Both the position numbers and the translations under genes were made by a program. Of a stretch of 6,938 nucleotides of DNA, positions 5,174-6,938 are shown piece after piece (position 1 is the stretch's first letter; every line of letters begins with the position of its first letter). The stretch is from Candidatus Wildermuthbacteria bacterium (lineage in GTDB: Bacteria; Patescibacteriota; Minisyncoccia; Minisyncoccales; UBA10102). Location of the stretch: assembly GCA_016177065.1 (NCBI GenBank), contig JACOVZ010000050.1:1-6938 (forward strand), read 5' to 3'. The notes under the pieces were generated by a model. It saw only the letters and a program-made list of their open reading frames with translations, was not told the origin of the DNA and did no database searches.

Positions 5174-6910
5174 CTACACTTCAATGATCACAGGGAGCAC
5201 CATGGGGCGCCTCTGGGTCTTCAGAAACAGATAATCTCCCACTTTGTTGCGCACATTATCCCTCACGTATATCCAGTTCACGGCTCCTCCGGTCCCCACG
5301 CTTTTGTTGACGGTTTCAATGATTTTTTTCCGCACTTCGCGAAGAAGGTCTTTGGACTCTTTCAGATAAATGAACCCTCGCGAAATGATATCCGGAGACC
5401 CCCGCACTCTGCCTGTCTGCCTGTCCACGGCCGCAATAACCACGAACATTCCGTCTTTGGCAAGGCTCTGCCTGTCCCGCAATACGATCTCTCCCACGTC
5501 TCCGATTCCAAGCCCGTCCACCATGACGTAGTTTGCAAGAACCTGCTCCTTTTCAAGGGCTATTTGGGTTTTCGTGACGCTCACCACGTTTCCGTTTTCC
5601 GCGACTGCGATGTTTTTCTCCTGCATTCCTGCTGTGATGGCAAGCTTTGCGTGATTCACAAGCATAGAAACCTGGCCGTGAATGGGCAGAAGGAATTTCG
5701 GCTTAAGAAGAGAGATCAGCTCCTTCAATTCGTCCTGGTTTGCGTGGCCTGAGGCGTGGATGTCCATCATTTTGTAGTGGAATACGTTGGCTCCCTGGCG
5801 GTACAGCTGGTCCTTCAGAAATTGCACGGTCCTTTCGTTTCCGGGAATCACGGAAGAGGAGAAAACGATCGTGTCTCCTTTCTGGATCCTGAGGTGCTGG
5901 TGCTCTCCGTTCACTATTCTCATGAGCACGGCTCGCTCTTCTCCCTGGGCTCCTGTGCACATGATGGTGATTTTGGAATCGGGAAGGCCCGCTATTTCCT
6001 TGCTGGAAACAAGAGTTCCCTTTTTCGCCTTGATGTACCCAAGCTGTTTTGTGATTTCAATATTGGATTTCATGGAGTATCCTTCAGGGCTCACTTTTCT
6101 CCCGTATTTTTCAGAGAGCGTGATAATCTGCTGGAGCCGGCTTATTAAAGAGGCGAAAGTTGCCGTGATGATCCTCCCCTTGGCTGATTTGAATATCTCT
6201 TCCAGATTCTCCATGATGACTTTTTCGGATCGCGAGTGATTGGGCTCTTCCGCATTGGTGGAGTCAGACATTAAGAGAAGGACTTTGCGATTTCCCACTT
6301 CCTTGAGTCTTTCGTAATCAGTCGGAGGATCGTTGACAGGGGAGTCGTCAAACTTAAAGTCTGAGGTATGCACAATATTCCCAAGAGGCGTGCTGATGAT
6401 ATATCCGAAATTGTCCGGAATGCTGTGGTTCTGCCTCAGGGGCTCTATCTCAAACGCTCCCAGCTTGAACTTTTTTCCGTTCTCCACGAGTTCTATTCTG
6501 AGCTTCGGCTGGTTGGGCACGTCTTCCTGCCGCTTCATGATAATCGCTTTTGCCAATGCTCCCGCGAAAATCGGAGGATTTCCAAGGCGCCCCACAATGT
6601 AAGGGACCGCCCCAATGTGGTCATAGTGCCCGTGCGTGATGAGTATTCCCAGAATGTCTTTTTCCCTTCCCTTCAGATAGGAGATGTTGGGGATGATGTA
6701 GTCAATCCCGGGCATGTCTTCTTCCGGCATGCGGAATCCCACATCAATGATCAGAATTTTCCTCTGGTATTCCAGGAGCATCATGTTTCTTCCGACCTCC
6801 CCCAGCCCTCCCAGGGGAATAATGCGCAAATCTCCCCTGTCTATGCGATGCGAACTCTCAGCCCTTTGGGGGCGCATGCTCTCCGCTTTCCTCACTGCTG
6901 TTCTCTCCAT
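5174..6910 (-). CDS. rnj: Ribonuclease J (metallo-beta-lactamase/beta-CASP RNase)
   Basis: RNase J degrades and matures RNA with endonuclease and 5'-3' exonuclease activity, and is the main 5'-end RNase in bacteria lacking RNase E. The 578 aa are full length. Residues 28-47 (LRIIPLGGLGEVGRNM) open the metallo-beta-lactamase fold. Metal ligands are visible in THGHYDHIG (H93, H95, D97, H98), N-H-S-I-P-D (H162), H-T-S-D-F-K-F-D (D184) and L-P-I-H-G-Q (H411). The beta-CASP domain spans roughly 235-380, with HASGHANQDEL at 385-395. The C-terminal domain ends in the usual RRPMVLPVIIEV. A basic N-terminal extension of about 25 residues precedes the fold; M12 is an alternative start. The stop is TAG. 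No Shine-Dalgarno precedes the ATG, and only 28 bases lie upstream in the window. Confidence 0.97.
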   Translation of the reverse strand: MERTAVRKAESMRPQRAESSHRIDRGDLRIIPLGGLGEVGRNMMLLEYQRKILIIDVGFRMPEEDMPGIDYIIPNISYLKGREKDILGILITHGHYDHIGAVPYIVGRLGNPPIFAGALAKAIIMKRQEDVPNQPKLRIELVENGKKFKLGAFEIEPLRQNHSIPDNFGYIISTPLGNIVHTSDFKFDDSPVNDPPTDYERLKEVGNRKVLLLMSDSTNAEEPNHSRSEKVIMENLEEIFKSAKGRIITATFASLISRLQQIITLSEKYGRKVSPEGYSMKSNIEITKQLGYIKAKKGTLVSSKEIAGLPDSKITIMCTGAQGEERAVLMRIVNGEHQHLRIQKGDTIVFSSSVIPGNERTVQFLKDQLYRQGANVFHYKMMDIHASGHANQDELKELISLLKPKFLLPIHGQVSMLVNHAKLAITAGMQEKNIAVAENGNVVSVTKTQIALEKEQVLANYVMVDGLGIGDVGEIVLRDRQSLAKDGMFVVIAAVDRQTGRVRGSPDIISRGFIYLKESKDLLREVRKKIIETVNKSVGTGGAVNWIYVRDNVRNKVGDYLFLKTQRRPMVLPVIIEV

Positions 6911-6938
6911 ATGTGTGATGAATGATTGGTTAGATGAT

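Noticed and set aside
6368..6925. Plus-strand open frame of 185 codons opposite rnj
   Set aside because: Shadow of the RNase J frame, with no family-like motif.
1..6938. Mobile element, CRISPR array, tRNA or defence system
   Set aside because: No repeats with spacers, terminal inverted repeats, integrase or transposase motifs, or tRNA-like folds were seen; the window is filled by housekeeping genes.

Overview
This window is a compact stretch of bacterial housekeeping genes. It holds eight recognisable genes on both strands with almost no intergenic DNA. The compactness, the short divergent ribosomal proteins (65-aa bS18, bS6 without the usual Trp-Gly of its second strand), the lack of Shine-Dalgarno sequences and the look of RecA and RNase J suggest a Patescibacteria/CPR genome, probably Parcubacteria-like. 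That placement is an inference by eye, not the result of a search. Stops used at gene ends are TAA (ftsK, recA, ssb, trpS), TGA (rpsF, the phosphomannomutase) and TAG (rpsR, rnj), so the ordinary bacterial code applies.

Layout. Bases 1-649 (+) encode the end of the FtsK DNA translocase. The frame is open from the window edge but is cut by a TAG at 83-85, leaving an ORF at 149-649 with the DNA-reading gamma domain. recA follows 12 bases later (662-1669, +). Converging on it from the other strand is rpsF-ssb-rpsR (2737 down to 1640). rpsF and ssb share an ATGA, and rpsR starts four bases after ssb. The last 30 bases of rpsR lie antisense to the end of recA. A 47-56 bp divergent promoter region separates rpsF from a phosphomannomutase/phosphoglucomutase gene (2785-4173, +). 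That gene ends two bases from the end of the convergent trpS (5159-4176, -). Upstream of trpS is the RNase J gene (6910-5174, -), and the last 28 bases (6911-6938) hold nothing identifiable. No gap exceeds 60 bases, and I saw no RNA gene, insertion sequence, CRISPR array, prophage or attachment site.

The genes fall into chromosome segregation and recombination (ftsK, recA, ssb), ribosome assembly (rpsF, rpsR), tRNA charging (trpS), RNA processing and decay (rnj) and sugar-phosphate metabolism. I found no novel system. The points worth a second look are the nonsense codon in ftsK, the antisense recA/rpsR overlap, -10-like boxes abutting start codons with no Shine-Dalgarno (possible leaderless mRNAs), a small tandem duplication that forms the mutase -10 and start codon, and substitutions at conserved active-site positions in TrpRS and the mutase.
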